A stretch of DNA of 64,000 nucleotides from Aquarana catesbeiana (Eukaryota > Chordata > Amphibia > Anura > Ranidae), in NCBI RefSeq assembly GCF_042186555.1, contig NC_133328.1, positions 66,530,235-66,594,234 on the forward strand, in the 5' to 3' direction. This document shows, piece after piece, positions 11,412-23,867 of this stretch (the first letter of the stretch is position 1; each line of letters begins with the position of its first letter). Below the pieces are notes generated by a model, which worked only from the letters and a program-made list of their open reading frames with translations, had not been told where the DNA came from and did not search any database. A program made the position numbers and the translations under genes.

Positions 11412-11635
11412 CATATTTTTGGAAGAAAAAAAAAAAAATTACATAAATGGACTACAGTCAATTTAACATAATTTTCTATGGATGTAGTTCACATTTGTGC
11501 ATTTTATGGAAAGGGCCGGGATTTTTTCCTGGTTTTTGGATCCATAGACTTCAATGGATCAAAAATGTCTCTTGAAAAATGCACAATGCACCAGAAATAT
11601 GCAAACTGCAACCCGCATAGGTGTGAATCAGGCCT
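11412..11635. mobile_element. Right part of TTCACACC-type MITE
   Basis: Matches 12480-12682 of the complete copy downstream and ends GGTGTGAATCAGGCC followed by TAA. Confidence 0.7.
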
Positions 11636-11703
11636 AAAGATGTAGTAATTGGGATGATCTGAGGTGTAAAGATGCAGGAATTGCGACTGATCTGAGGTGT
11701 AAT

Positions 11704-12303
11704 CAGTGGCAGCCTGTGCATTAGGGGGGCGCCCCCTCTATCACCATTAGATAGATTCATGCAATGCATGAATCTATCTATGGCCGCCGCTGCTCCCCCT
11801 ATTCAAGTGCCCGGCCCCTTTTCGGGGGCAGGGCACCTGTATTACAGTGGCAGGGGGTGTTTTTGAAGCACCTGATTAAAGCCATAGGCTCTAATAGGCG
11901 TCAAAAAAAGTGACCTGCGAGCGCCATGCTGGGTGCTCGCAGGTCACTCAGCTGTGTTAGAAAAGCAAATGAATATTCGCTTTCCTAACACTAAACCGAC
12001 TCTCCGCCAATCAGGTGCTCGGGTCTGTTACCTCTCACCTGATTGGCTGAAGCGACAGGCGCCACTATTGGATGCCTATCAGGAGATGAAGAGGATGATG
12101 AGGACGGCAGCAGACGCACGAAGGACCCTGCTTGTTGCCGTCACCCGCTACCCCACCAAGACAGAGTAAGTGCCGGGCAGACTTTGAGCAGGTGGAGGTC
12201 ACAATAGGGGCATTCAAGGGCACAGTGGCTGCATTTGATGTTTTTCTTTTTTCAACATTTTTTTTTGTACCCCTCCAAAAATTTTGAGCACCAGCCGCCA
12301 CTG
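11704..12303. mobile_element. hAT-type element, 600 bp
   Basis: Ends CAGTGGCAGCCTGTGC and, inverted, CAGTGGCGGCTGGTGCTC. The 8-bp flanks GGTGTAAT (11696-11703) and GGTGTGAT (12304-12311) differ at one base. It landed inside the 32-bp minisatellite. No transposase remains. Confidence 0.82.
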
Positions 12304-12800
12304 GGTGTGATGGTGGAGGAAATTGGGACTGAACTGAGGTGTAAACGTGCAGCAATTGGGGGTGATCTGAGGTGAAAAGATACAGGAATTGGGGTTATCT
12401 GAGGTGTGACAGTGCAGGAAATTGGGACTGATCTGAGGTGTAAGGCCTGGTTCACACCTATGCATTTTTTAGTGCGTTTTCAGTTTTGCAGAAACACACT
12501 ACAGTCCATATAACATCATTTTTTATGGATTTAGTTCACATTTGTGCATTTTATGGGAAGGGCCAGGGATTTTTTTTCTGGTTTTTGGTTCCAAAGACTC
12601 AATGGATCAAAAATGTGTCTTGAAAAACGCAAAATGCACCTGGAATATGCTAAATGCAACCTGCATAGGTGTGAATCACGCCTAAAGATGCAGGAATTTA
12701 GGTGATCTGAGGTGAAAAGATGCAGGGATTGGGGTGATTGGAGATGTAAAGGTGCAGGAAATTGGGACTGATCTGAGGTGTGGAGGTGCAGGAATTGGGG
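12304..12800. repeat. 32-bp minisatellite, interrupted
   Basis: Copies of GATCTGAGGTGTAAAGGTGC then AGGAATTGGGGT at 11640-11703, 12304-12443, 12683-12800 and again at 13440-13600. The block here is split by the MITE 12444-12682, the earlier part by the hAT element. Copies occur on both sides of the MAP3K8 start exon. Confidence 0.8.
12444..12682. mobile_element. TTCACACC-type MITE, 239 bp, TAA duplication
   Basis: Ends GGCCTGGTTCACACC and GGTGTGAATCACGCC, flanked by TAA at 12441-12443 and 12683-12685, a Harbinger-style target. Confidence 0.85.
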
Positions 12801-13033
12801 TAATCTAGTCCTTGGCTGGCATATTCATTTCTACTTTATCGTACATGCCTTATAGCACACGTCTTGTTTTTTTCTATTGTTCAAGTAACTTTTTCTTTTC
12901 GTCATTGAAAGTGTAAAGTTATGTTTTTTTTTTTTTTATAACTAGCACACGGGGCTCAAAAGGTTGCCTACCCCTGGTTTACTATCTGCTTTGAGTTCAA
13001 CAATAAGGAGGTACTGTAGGTACATTGTCTTAC

Positions 13034-13389
13034 CTTGTTCAGTATGATTCCACATGCCTGCTGCAAACACTGGTGTAAATGCTTTGCATCTGCCAACTGG
13101 TTGGCGAATCTGAGTAACTCTTTAGTAGTCCCATATCTAACAGAAGACAGCAGAGAGGTTTCCTGCCCACTGAGGAATAAAGAGTCCGTCCTCTCCTCAT
13201 AGTAAGTCTCTTGACACGCTTTTACTTTGCTCTTGCTCACGGCACATACTTCCCCATCTCGATAGAGGTTTTCCATTATCGTGACCACATCAGACACATT
13301 GAAATAGGGGAGCAACAGCTCCATTTCCTCCTTCTGGTCGCCGTTTGTGCTAATAAAATCCATGACGGCACTGCTTTCCAGAGCAATAC
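13034..13389 (-). CDS. MAP3K8: MAP3K8 (Tpl2/Cot) start-codon exon
   Basis: Exon bounded by acceptor TTTTTTAG before 13389 and donor GTAAGA from 13033. The ATG is at 13363-13361 after 26 nt of leader, in good context (G at -3 and +4). It encodes 110 residues ending in phase 0, which fits the exon at 4962-5129. Recognised as the MAP3K8 N-terminus by FNVSDVVTIMENLY, LFLSGQETSLLSSVRYGT and CGIILNK. This region precedes the kinase domain and in mammals sets stability and the p58/p52 forms. The second methionine falls at residue 30, as in human MAP3K8, so internal initiation may be conserved. Frames are clean and no stops are seen. The gene's activity depends on NF-kB1 p105 and ABIN2 binding (family knowledge). 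Its intron toward the next exon is about 7.9 kb including the assembly gap. Confidence 0.94.
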
Positions 13390-13439
13390 CTAAAAAATAA
13401 AATCACAATTGCTTTAACGTGCATTGGGCCGATACCTTG

Positions 13440-13600
13440 TTTCCTAGAACTTGGGAGTGATCTGAAGTGTGAAGGTGCTGGAATTGGGGTGATCTGAAGT
13501 GTGAAGGTGCAGGAATTGGGGTGATCTAAGGTGTGAAGGTGCAGGAATTGGGGTGATCTGAGGTGTGAAGGTGCAGGAATTGGGGTGATCTTTATGAATG
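13440..13600. repeat. 32-bp minisatellite, upstream block
   Basis: About five tandem copies of the GATCTGAGGTGTGAAGGTGC unit, same as the array at 11640-12800 on the other side of the exon. Confidence 0.85.
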
Positions 13601-13883
13601 ATGGCAGTGTTGATAAAGCAACCCCCTTGGTCAGTGTTCAGAGGAGAAACTGCTTGCACAGAACCTGGAAGATTGTGGCTATGACTAGAATACCCCAGCT
13701 AGTATAGGGATTTCCAGGTTCTCCATCGGTCCCTCAGATAAATTTTACTTACGTACTCATTATACTCAGCCTCATCATACTCATCATAGGCACATTTTGT
13801 TTACATACACATTATACTCAGACCCATCATACTTAACATAGTTATCATACTGAGACTCATCATGCCCATAGGTTTAATTCTGC
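13601..13883. other. Intronic DNA with CATCATACT repeats
   Basis: Irregular short repeats of ACTCATCATA between 13755 and 13865. Nothing else recognised. Confidence 0.5.
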
Positions 13884-15000
13884 TTGAACCACTTCAGCTC
13901 CAAAAGATTTACTCCCTTTAATGACCAGGCCATTTTTTGCGATACGGCACTGCATTATGTTAACTGACAATTGCATGGTCGTGTGACGCTGTACCCAAAT
14001 ACATTTTTTGTCCTGTTTTCCCACAAATAGAGCTTTCTTTTGGTTATATTTAATCATCATTGCGTTTTTTATTTTTTGCACTATAAAAAAAAAAAAATCT
14101 ATTTTTTACTTTCTGCTATTATGCGCTTTACTGTCATTTTAGCATTGCTTTTCAGCTGCTAGTGGGGTGGCTTTAACCCCCGCTAGCGGGCAAAAAAGGC
14201 TGCAGCGGCGCTACGGCGGTGCTGCCCATTGATTTCAATGGGCAGGGGCACTTTAGGAGCGGTGTATACATCACTCCTAAAGCGCCTCAAAGAAGCTGTT
14301 AGCAGGACTTTTTTTGACGTCCTGACAGCGCATCGTTCCAGTGAGAAAGCATTCAGGCTTTCACATTCGAGTGATAGGAGAGGCACTTTACAGGCGCTAT
14401 TTTTAGCTCTATAGCGCCTGTAAAGCGCCTCAGTGTGAAAGGGGTCTTAAACATAGCCAATAAAACAATGTAAAAAAAAAAAATTTCTTTTTTACATTTA
14501 GGCCAGTATATTAATTGGTTTGCGCAAAAGTTATAGCATCTACAAACTATGGGATATTTTGATTTATTTTTACCAGTAATGGCGGCGATTAGCGAATTAT
14601 AGCGGGGCTGCAATATTACAGCAGACAAATTGGACATTAACTGACACTTTTTTGGGCATCAGTGATCAGTGCTAAAACTATGCACTGTTACTGTACTAAT
14701 GACACTGGCAGGGAAGGGGTTAACATCAGGGGTAATTGAAGAGTTAGCTGTGTGCCTAGCCTGTGTTTTCTAACTGTGCAGGAGGTGTTTTTTTTACTAT
14801 GAGAAAGCATGGATCCATGTCCCTGGCTTTGCAGGAACACAGGATCAATGCCTACCCTACTGACAGAACAGCGATCTGCCATGTTTGCATAGGCAGATTG
14901 CCGTTCTGCCTGTGTACATAATGATCAGCGGTGCCGGCAGGACATCTGTGTACAATCACGGCAGTGCACTCGTGCCTGCTACCTGGAAGTGCAAGATCAC

Positions 15001-15068
<68 letters not shown>

Positions 15069-15139
15069 CACACGATCCTACACAGAGCGGCCGCCCTGTA
15101 GCAGTAAAACTGTCATAGGGTGGTCTGCAAGTGGTTAAC
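13884..15139. mobile_element. AACCACTT-family DNA element with two internal insertions
   Basis: Starts TTGAACCACTTCAGCTCC and ends GCAAGTGGTTAA, giving inverted AACCACTT ends about 1.25 kb apart. The interior shows the family's blocks (CACTGGCAGGGAAGGGGTTA at about 14704). A truncated TTTCACAC-type MITE (about 14130-14450, ending CAGTGTGAAAGGGGTC plus TTA) and a GATA microsatellite sit inside. Confidence 0.7.
15001..15068. repeat. (GATA)n microsatellite, about 16 copies
   Basis: Perfect GATA tetranucleotide run inside the surrounding DNA element. Confidence 0.98.
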
Positions 15140-15162
15140 GTGGAAGAAAAGCCTAAGTCTAA

Positions 15163-15490
15163 GGCCACTTTCACACTGGGGCGTTTTTCAGGCGCTTTTG
15201 GGCTAAAAGTAGCCCATGTAAAGTGCCTGAAAAACAGTGTGAGAGCCCAAGTGCTTTCACGCTGGGGCGGTGCACTTGCAGGACAGGAAAAAAGTCCTGC
15301 AAGCAGCATCTTCGGGGCATTGCGGGAGCGGTGAATACACCGTTCCTAAAACGCCCCTGTCATTGAAATCAATGGCCAGCGCTGCCAAAGCGCCTGCAAA
15401 GCACTTCGGCAGTGGCGCATTGCGGGTGCTTTTAACCTTTTTCAGACGCTAGCGGGGGTTAAAACCCCCCGCCCCAGTGTGAAAGTAGCC
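15163..15490. mobile_element. TTTCACAC-type MITE, 328 bp
   Basis: Ends GGCCACTTTCACACTGG and CCAGTGTGAAAGTAGCC, flanked by TAA and TTA. Interior matches 27289-27633. Confidence 0.8.
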
Positions 15491-17284
15491 TTACTATTCT
15501 TAAAAATGTTCCAACAATGGATGGGCTATGGGAGCCTATGGTTGACGTCATTGCTCCTGAAAGTCCAAACCACTGTTGAGCATTCCCTGAGTCGGAGCTT
15601 CAGGATCAGGTAAGCAGATTAAAAATAGGTAAGTATGCAGATCTATTTTATACAGGTTAGGTAGGATAGATAGACTTGGGCTTTTCTTCCACTTGAAGCC
15701 CTTCACCGAGGAGGTGCAGATGGCGATAGCTTTGTCAATGCACTGAATGGATTATTTGCTATGGATTTTATAATGGAGAGCAGCTCACTTTCCTTCAAGT
15801 GGCGATTCTGATGAGGGTAGCGGACCACTAGAGAACCTGCACCCATTTGCTGGAAGTGCTGAATCCATAAAAAGATAAACTGGTTCTGAAATTTGCCTAA
15901 ATGCTTTTATATATTCTGCTTCGCCTTCGTCACGCCCCGACCTGGAACAACAGGACAATTATTTTATTCCAAGTCACCCAAGTATCTTTCCTAGCTGAAA
16001 CAAAGCACAAAGCAGAAGTTGTCACCATTAGACGCAGCTCGGGCTTCACAGGAAGGAACCAGTCTGTTCAATCTGTCACTTTCCTATGCTTGTGACACTG
16101 AGGAAGTGGTCACAATTAGCAAAAAATAAGTGGTGCAAGCAGCGGCTTTCCTAAAGCACTTACTGAAAATGTGTATAAGGGGCTGGACAGCTGGAAGGCC
16201 TATCCTGCTTGGGAGAGAAGCCTGGGACATAGAGATCGCTGGCTGCTCCAGGGAAACGATGAAAGTCCAAATCAGGCATATTGAGGTAGGTTCCCACTGC
16301 ACAGGTTCAATAAAGTGTGTGCGCGTTTCTGCACATTGTGTGTGTGGGGCAGCCCCTTGATTTCAATGGGGTGCCTCACACGCCAGAAACACGTAAAAGT
16401 CCCTGACCCTTTTTAAAATTCATGTTGCAGCACCAGGCGGTTTGGCGCACACGTTGGCAAAATGCATGAGGGTGCCATTAACTATTATTGACACCATCAA
16501 GAAACTGCTAAAGGGCAGTGCATTTATGTGCATGTTGGGTAAACGCAGAATTTTCCTGCATTCCCGACATGTACAAGATGTGAATCTGAGAAGTTGGAGG
16601 GGGAAGGAAGTTACTACTCTGATGTTTGTCCAATCTAATCCAGATGATCATTTAAAGGAGAAGTAGGGCCACCGGCCACTCCTGTGACCCTGATTCCCCC
16701 AACAGCCGCTGTCGGCTGATGTCACTCAGCCGGTCCAGGCTCTGCACAAAGTGAACAGCCTTTTTGCCATAAAGTGTCACTAAAGGCAAAACTTTTTTTT
16801 TTTTTTTTACATTTTGGATAGAGTAAGGGAGGGTCAAAACGCCTGTCAGTTTTTTGCCATCTGTGTCCCATGGGGGAGAATTCCCTTAACTTCCTGTCCT
16901 GCAGGCAAAACAGGAAGTGAGAGCAAATCCCTCCAAAGTGAGGAAAGCCCAGGGTGTCACCAGAACTAGTGTCCCCACTGGAAGATTTCCCCTCTATTCC
17001 TGTTCTGATGTCAACCCAAAATTTGAGGATTTCTTTTACTTTCAATGATAAACAGCAAACAGAACAAATAGAGAGGGTGGATCGCCCTAACGGGGGCACT
17101 CACAAAAAAAAAAAATTGTTTTCCTTTAGTTTAGTTAGTTGCGTACATCAACTCCCTTATATTTTGAAACCTGACATGCCTGATTTACCAAGCACTGAAA
17201 GGATATGACTGGCAGCCCTGGGTTAAGGACCTTCAAAAACAAGTGGACAATGGCAGTTCCCATATTTCTATATTAATAAATTCC
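15491..17284. other. Unassigned DNA
   Basis: No exon or element ends I can defend. The stretch 16640-17110, starting TTTAAAGGAGAAGTAGGG, has the style of a dispersed repeat but no second copy was identified in this window. Confidence 0.4.
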
Positions 17285-18486
17285 TTTAACCACTTCATAC
17301 CCCGCCCATAGTAATATGACGTCCGCAGGAGGGATCTCCCATTCTGGGCAGGCGTCATATGACGTCCTGGGCTTCCCGGCCTTCTAGGGGGGGCGTATGC
17401 TGCGTCACTCGGGAGCCGGTCCACGTGCCCAGCGGCCGCGATGTCCGCCAGGCACCCGCAATTGCCTGATAACAGAGCAGGATCGTGGATCTGTGTGTCC
17501 TGTCAGGGGAGAGGAGACTGATCATGTGTTCCCAGTACAGAGGAACACTGATCAGTCTCCTCCCCTTGTGAGTCCCCTCCCCCACAGTTAGAATCACTCC
17601 CTAGGCAACATATTTAACCCCTTGATCGCCTCTAGTGTTAACCCCTTCCCTGCCAGTGACATTTATACAGTAATCAGTGCATTTTTATAGCATCGATCAC
17701 TATATAAATGTGAATGGTCCCAAAATAGTGTCAAAAGTGTCCAATGTGTCTGCCGCAATGTCGCAGTCACGATATAAAAATTGCAGATCACCGCCATTAC
17801 TAGTAAAAAAAAAATAATAATAATAAAAATGCCATAAAACTATCCCCTATTTTGTAGACGCTATAACTTTTGCGCAAACTAATCAATATAAGCTTATTGC
17901 GATTTTTTTTACCAAAAAGATGTCGAAGAATACATATAGGCCTAAAGTGAGGAAAAAAATTGTATGTTTTTTTTTTTTTTAAATTGGGATATTTATTATA
18001 GCAAAAAGTAAAAAATATTGGGGGTTATTTACAAAAGGCAAATCCACTTTGCACTGAAAGTGCACTTGGAAGGGCAGTCGCTCTAAATCTAAGGGGTAGA
18101 TCTGAAATGAGGGGAAGCTCTGCTGATTTTATCATCCAATCATGTGCAAGCTAAAATGCTGTTTTTTATTTTTCTTGCATGTCCCCCTCGGATCTACAGC
18201 GACTTTACTTCCAAGTGCACTTGCAGTGCAAAGTGGATTTTCCTTTAGTAAATAACCCCCATTGCGTTCTTTTCAAACTTGTCACTCTTCTTTTGTTTAT
18301 AGAGCAAAAAATTAAAACCGCGGAGGTGATCAAATACCACCAAAAGAAAGCTTTAATTGTGAGGGACAAAAAGATAATTTGGGTGCATGACCGCGCAATT
18401 TTAATTCAAAATGCGACAGCGCTGAAAACTGAAAATTGGCCTGGGCAGGAAGGGGGTGAAAATGCCCTGTATTGAAGTGGTTAAAA
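17285..18486. mobile_element. AACCACTT-family DNA element, complete copy (1.2 kb)
   Basis: TTTAACCACTTCATACC at the left and TATTGAAGTGGTTAAAA at the right form inverted ends. The interior carries family blocks also found at 34901-35430 and 37500-38170 (AACCCCTTCCCTGCCAGTGA, CAAATACCACCAAAAGAAAG). No coding capacity, so non-autonomous. The 241-bp MITE 18020-18260 is nested in it. Confidence 0.75.
18020..18260. mobile_element. Fold-back MITE, 241 bp
   Basis: Long inverted ends (GGGGGTTATTTACAAAAGGC with GCAAAGTGGATTTTCC and TAAATAACCCCC). A shorter relative is at 44106-44216. Confidence 0.85.
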
Positions 18487-18603
18487 GGTCACAAGAGTTC
18501 CAAAGCTAAACTTGTGGGTTTACTTTCACTTTCCTTTCCTTTTTAACTGCAAAGAATGCAAAGCCAGAAACAGAGAACAAAAACCTTTGAAAACAAGAAC
18601 TTA

Positions 18604-19088
18604 AGTTCTGGGCACCAGTCCTCAGGAAGCATGTACTGGAAATGGAGCACAAAGAAGGGCAACTAAGCTAATAAAGGGTCTGGAGGATCTTAGTTATGAG
18701 GAAAGGTTGCGAGCACTGAACTTATTCTCTCTGGAGAAGAGACACTTGAGAGGGGATATGATTTCAATTTACAAATACCGTACTGGTGACCCCACAATAG
18801 GGATAAAACTCTTAATAAAACACGTGGCCACTCATTAAAATTAGAAGAAAAGAGGTTTAACCTTAAACTACGTAGAGGGTTCTTTACTGTAAGAGCGGCA
18901 AGGATGTGGAATTTCCTTCCACAGGCGGTGGTCTCAGCGGGGGGCATCGATAGTTTAAAAAAAACTATTAGATAAGCACCTGAACGACCACAACATACAG
19001 GGATATACAATGTAATACTGACATATAATCACACACATAGGTTGGACTTGTGTCTTTTTTTAACCTCACCTACTATGTAACTATGTAA
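18604..19088 (+). mobile_element. CR1-like LINE 3' end, 5'-truncated
   Basis: Corresponds to the last part of the CR1 ORF2 and 3' UTR seen at 50670-51330: CTGGGCACCAGT, GAGGAAAGGTTGCGAGCACT, GGTTGGACTTGTGTCTTTTT and a terminal (CTATGTAA)n tail. Decayed and non-coding. Confidence 0.8.
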
Positions 19089-22075
19089 GATATTAGGGTT
19101 AAACTTTGTGCAGAAACTACTGATTATTCACTCACATTCAATTGTGTGTCATCTGTATATAAACAGAAAATTGGCTCACAAATCCACCCAGAGAAAATTA
19201 AATGAAATTATTCATGGACTTGTTAAGTGACATCATGGCATGCTGAGGTCTTGGGCAAGGTATATTTATGTTTATGTGACTTTTTTTTATTTGTATTTTT
19301 TTTAGGTTTTTAGGTTCTTGGAGCTGCCTTTTGTCTAATGCATGCTGCATTGTTTGAAAGAAAAAAAAAAAAGGGAGGTGTAACAGTAAGGATATTACAT
19401 GCACCACCCTATCCCCATAGATAGTGGAAAAGGGTGTGTCAGGGGCTACTCCAAAATATTGCCCCACGACAAGAAAAATGTTGTGGACTATCTCAGTACC
19501 CAGGGAGTTAGACAAGGTAAATATAAAAAAGTATAACATTTATTGAAGGAAGGACGTAGATAAAAAACATTAAGTACAACAATACATAAAATAGTTATTG
19601 CATACAGTTTCAGATGGTTTAAAAAAGAACAAATAAAACCCCACTGGTACAGTGCCTTGCAAAAATATTTACCCCCCTTGGTATTTTTCATGTATTTTTG
19701 AGTATTGATAAGTTTAAGAGTGTCCTCATCGATGAGGCCTTCCCAAAATGCTCAAGTTGCGACCAAGTTTATCCTGACCAAAAACTATTTTATATACATG
19801 GACCAGATCTACTTACAAACACAGGGAGTGGCCATAGGCAAAAATTTTTTTTTTTTTTTTTTTCAATTGCATTTTAGTGTAAATATGAGATCTGAGGTCT
19901 TTTTTACGCCAAATCTCATATTTAAGAGGTCCTGTCATGCTCTTTTTCTATTACAAGCCCTTGCTATGCTTTGCAGAGCTGTGATTATCTCCACCCTGCA
20001 GCTAAAAAAAAAACAAAAAACACATTACTATGCTAAAGGTCAAGAGGGAAAGTCCCAATTGCAAAAGAGAAAAAATAAAAAGTCTGGTTACTGCAAAATT
20101 TAAAAAATGAGCTAAAAAAAAAAAAAAAAAAAAAAAAAAGGAGGAAGGACTCTTCACTTTTTTCTTTTTATTTGTAATTTGAAACAGTACCAATTTGTAA
20201 CAAATAAATACAAGAAAAACTGACCATGATAGCCAATTAGAGTCCACATGCTCAGTTCACTATGCTATAAACCTAATAGATGTCAGATGGCTGAAATAAT
20301 TGTTTTGGCAAATAGCGCAATCATTACCGTTTAGTGATCCAAGCTTCGTCTGTACATTTTACAGGGCAGGAGTAGAAAAAAAAAAAAAAAAAAGGAATGA
20401 CTTATTGGGTGAGAATTACTAAAACTGGAGCATACAGAATCTGGTGCAGCTGTGCATAGCTCAAAAAAAAAAAAAAAAAAAAAAAGAAGAAGAAATGGAG
20501 ATTTGGAGGAAGCTGAGAACAGAAGGTACTTTTTTTTTTTAAGTTAAGAATACTTACTTGAGTCTTTTTTTTTTAATCGGTAGTAAACACCACTTTGTGA
20601 TTTTTACCTACTGGTAAGCTGATAAGAAAGCTTACCTGTAGGTAAAATGAATATCTCCTAAACATGCACCTCTTAGGAGGTATTCACTTGTTTGGTAGCC
20701 GGTGACTTCACTGGCGCATGCTCTTTGAAGGAACAGAGCCCCTGTGCCATGACCGTGACTCCCGCACGCATGCGCGGGAGCAACGTCATTCCGTCTCAGA
20801 CATTCAAGCGGCCAGAGCCTGTAAACCCGGAAGGAAGACCAGGTAAAAATGGAAAGGAGGGCTTTGTTTCAAGGGAAGTCTTTCATAATGTGCTTGTAGG
20901 AGATGCATACTAGCACATGCTGACATTACCTTACAGGAGGAATTTTTTTTTTCTAAACTTTACTATAGCTTTATAGCAGAGTTTAGTGTCACTAGAAATA
21001 CCGTGAAGAATTACAAAATCAGTAAAATGTCAGGACACCTGATATGGACATACCCGGTCCAGGTCAAAAGACCAGTAAGTAGTAAAGGAAGAATGCATTC
21101 ACCTCCGAAGCCAAGTCAGCAATGGCAGCCTTCATATCTATGTCCTGACAGCGTCTTTTTAAACAAATCTCCTCCAGTCTCATTATTCTGCAGACTTCTT
21201 ATCTACATGACACTAAGTGATAGGAATGTAGTTGTTATGCAGTTTGGTATGTTTGCGGACAACACCAGGATACCGGGTGATCTCATGGGTTCATTCGGTG
21301 CTCTGCATTCCCAGCTAAGGAATTTCACAAATGTGATTGTCCATATTTGGCCATTAGTAGACCGGATGAGCTGGACCACCTTGCAGCCACCAGCACCTGA
21401 ACTTCATGCTTAGTACCAGAGCCTGGCTATTTATGTTCTATAATTATTATCCAAGCCTCTCCATCTGGCAACAACACCCTGACTGGCTCTGCATTAAATA
21501 GCAGCACCGGGAGGGTTGATGTCGTTTCCTAGGTGACAGACCTCTCCAGACACCTTGGCCTGGTCCTCTGGGATCATATACAAAGAGCAGCCACCTCCAA
21601 CGTGCAGATCACTGGCTAGGAATTCATTCATATTAAAATAAACTCTCCATACATTCCCAGCCAGAGCTGAACATGGGTAAACCATACAATCATTCAGCGC
21701 TCCTTTGATCACCTAATGCTCACATTCACTTTACAACAGAGGAGCAGACGTGGAGTTTATTCTACAAGCTAGCTGGAAAAACTTCAGTCTTGGAAAAATG
21801 TTTGACGCAATATATACCACTTATAGACAAGCCATCTTGTATCGCCAGGGGGGGGGGGGGGGGGGGGTCACATTTTTGAAACAGCATGTGTACATACCCT
21901 TATTTAAGTGGGTGGTTGGGGGGGGGGGCAGAGTGGTGGTAAAACTGATGCTCAAATGCCTGCTTTTACTACCCCTTGGATGCACATCTGAACAAGCCCT
22001 GAGGGATAACATCACAGTTTAATACAAATTGTCACCATAAGCAATGCCTGTATACAGAACATCAATTGACACTTG
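19089..22075. other. Unassigned DNA with homopolymers
   Basis: No exon recognised. Includes an inverted copy of part of the 7400-8550 element (about 19860-19950), A-runs at 20117-20139, 20376-20393 and 20464-20484, and a MITE fragment at 20409-20462. A short motif GCTTACCTGTAGGTAAAA at 20630-20650 is shared with 34315-34365. Confidence 0.45.
21848..21867 (+). repeat. Run of 20 G
   Basis: Uninterrupted G20, followed at about 21918-21928 by a second G-run. Could form a quadruplex; also prone to assembly error. Confidence 0.95.
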
Positions 22076-22456
22076 GGGCCCTTTCAGACGGAGCGGACTC
22101 CATCAAGTGGATCCACTTGCTCATTGAGGAATCTCTCCACTGATCCCCGCTGAGCAGGCGGATGACAGGTCCATGTCCGCTCCGCTTTGCAGAATGGATA
22201 CGGACACAGCCTGCTCTTCTCTATGGGGCGGTAGGATGGGAACAGATTGACTGTCATCCGATCCGTTAGGCAGATGGGGAACGGATCCCCATCTCTCTGT
22301 TTTTGGTGGCCCAGATTGGATCGGATCCTGGGCAGATGTGAGCAGACACATGTCCACTGACATCCACCACTCCATAGAGAACTATAAATGGTCCAATCGG
22401 GTCCGCCTGTCAGTTTTTCAGGCGAACCCGATCGGTCCTTCAGTGTGAAAGGGGCC
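22076..22456. mobile_element. TTTCACAC-type MITE, about 380 bp
   Basis: Ends GGGGCCCTTTCAGACGG and CAGTGTGAAAGGGGCC. TAA lies on the right, while the left flank TTG has drifted. Interior of GGATCCGC and TGTCCGCTGAC blocks is shared with 24963-25355 and 30297-30837. Confidence 0.75.
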
Positions 22457-23867
22457 TAAGAGGTAGAGAAATAATAAATCAAGCCCAGATGTGTCCAATT
22501 CCGGGAGGCACAGGTGCAGCATCCAGCCCTGGAAGGCTGAAATGCCCTACCCAGGGTTGAACACTGTACCAAGTGCTACTCTCAATTAGCTCCACATGTG
22601 TTCAGGGACATATGCCTGGAATGCAGATACTCTGCGCTCCAGGCATATGTCCCTAAATGCATAGGGCCCTAGACATGAGTTCCACTCAGTACAGTGTCCA
22701 GCCACATATTTCAGCCTGTCATAGACTTTGACAGGCTTCAAGCAGTGCAGCTGGAAGTTCCACCTCTGCCTCCTGGGCACACTACAATGCCAGGATTGGA
22801 TGCACAGGGGCCAGACACCCATTGTGCAAAGGTAAGGGGCCTAAATCAATGTGAAGCTGAGACATTAACATGGATCAGTCCTTGGACTGCACCCAGGACC
22901 AGTGACTAGTGATCAGCTGTCCTGAACTTGGAGGGAGAGTCCTAATTTCCCCAAGGACCATCCCCAAACATATTTCAGGGTTTTTTTTCGCAACAATCAC
23001 TCATTACACACAATTTCCAGTGACTATCTGGGCTTATCAGTAATAGTTTATTGAACTACCAGTTTTTCCAATGATAAACCACTTGTATCCCATTTTAATA
23101 AACGTGCCATGACGCATGATGCGTTCTCGTTTGGATATTAAAGGGCTCACAGATGTTGGTGTACACCTGGCTCGTCCTTCTCCATTTTGCACCATTCCTG
23201 GTTAGATAAGGTTCACAAGGCAGGACCTTCATAGGTTTTGTTCCTGGTTATACCATGTAATGGTAATACTGATAACACTTATCTGAATGTTGAAGGCACG
23301 TTTCCAGCACTGCACATACACATGACTCTTTCATTTACCTTTTAAAAAAAGTGTTTTATAATGAGTCACTATGTGCATTTTGCAGACTTTCAGTGTAATT
23401 AAACACGTGTTTTCCAGGCCAAAAGAACTTATCTTTGTATCTTTATGTATGAAAAAAAAAATGAATGTGTGCGTATTATATCATATTCTGCCAATTCCTA
23501 AAGAAAATGTAATTCCTGGAACCTGAAGAGAGGCAAGCTGGATTTTCTTGAAAAAGCTCAGTTCAAAACGTATAAGCAAAATTGCTACTATTGAAGACAC
23601 TGGGGGTTTTACAAAAAAGGTAGTCGCTTCACTAAGGCTCACCATACATGTTACAATCTGAGCATTCAATTTCTGCAATCAACTTTAGACCTACCGAGAC
23701 TATGAAATATGGGGACTTCTCCAAACTATCCAAACAATTTGTTTAGAATCAGACAGGCCCTAGTACTACATAGTGATTGGTAGATCTAAAGAAGATTGTA
23801 CAATCAGACGGTAACGTGTTTTGTGAGCTTTAGTGAAATGAATGTTTATTGTGCAAAGTGACCGTTA
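22457..23867. other. Unassigned DNA
   Basis: No gene recognised. A short inverted pair around GGCATATGTCCCT (about 22608-22655) is present. Confidence 0.45.
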
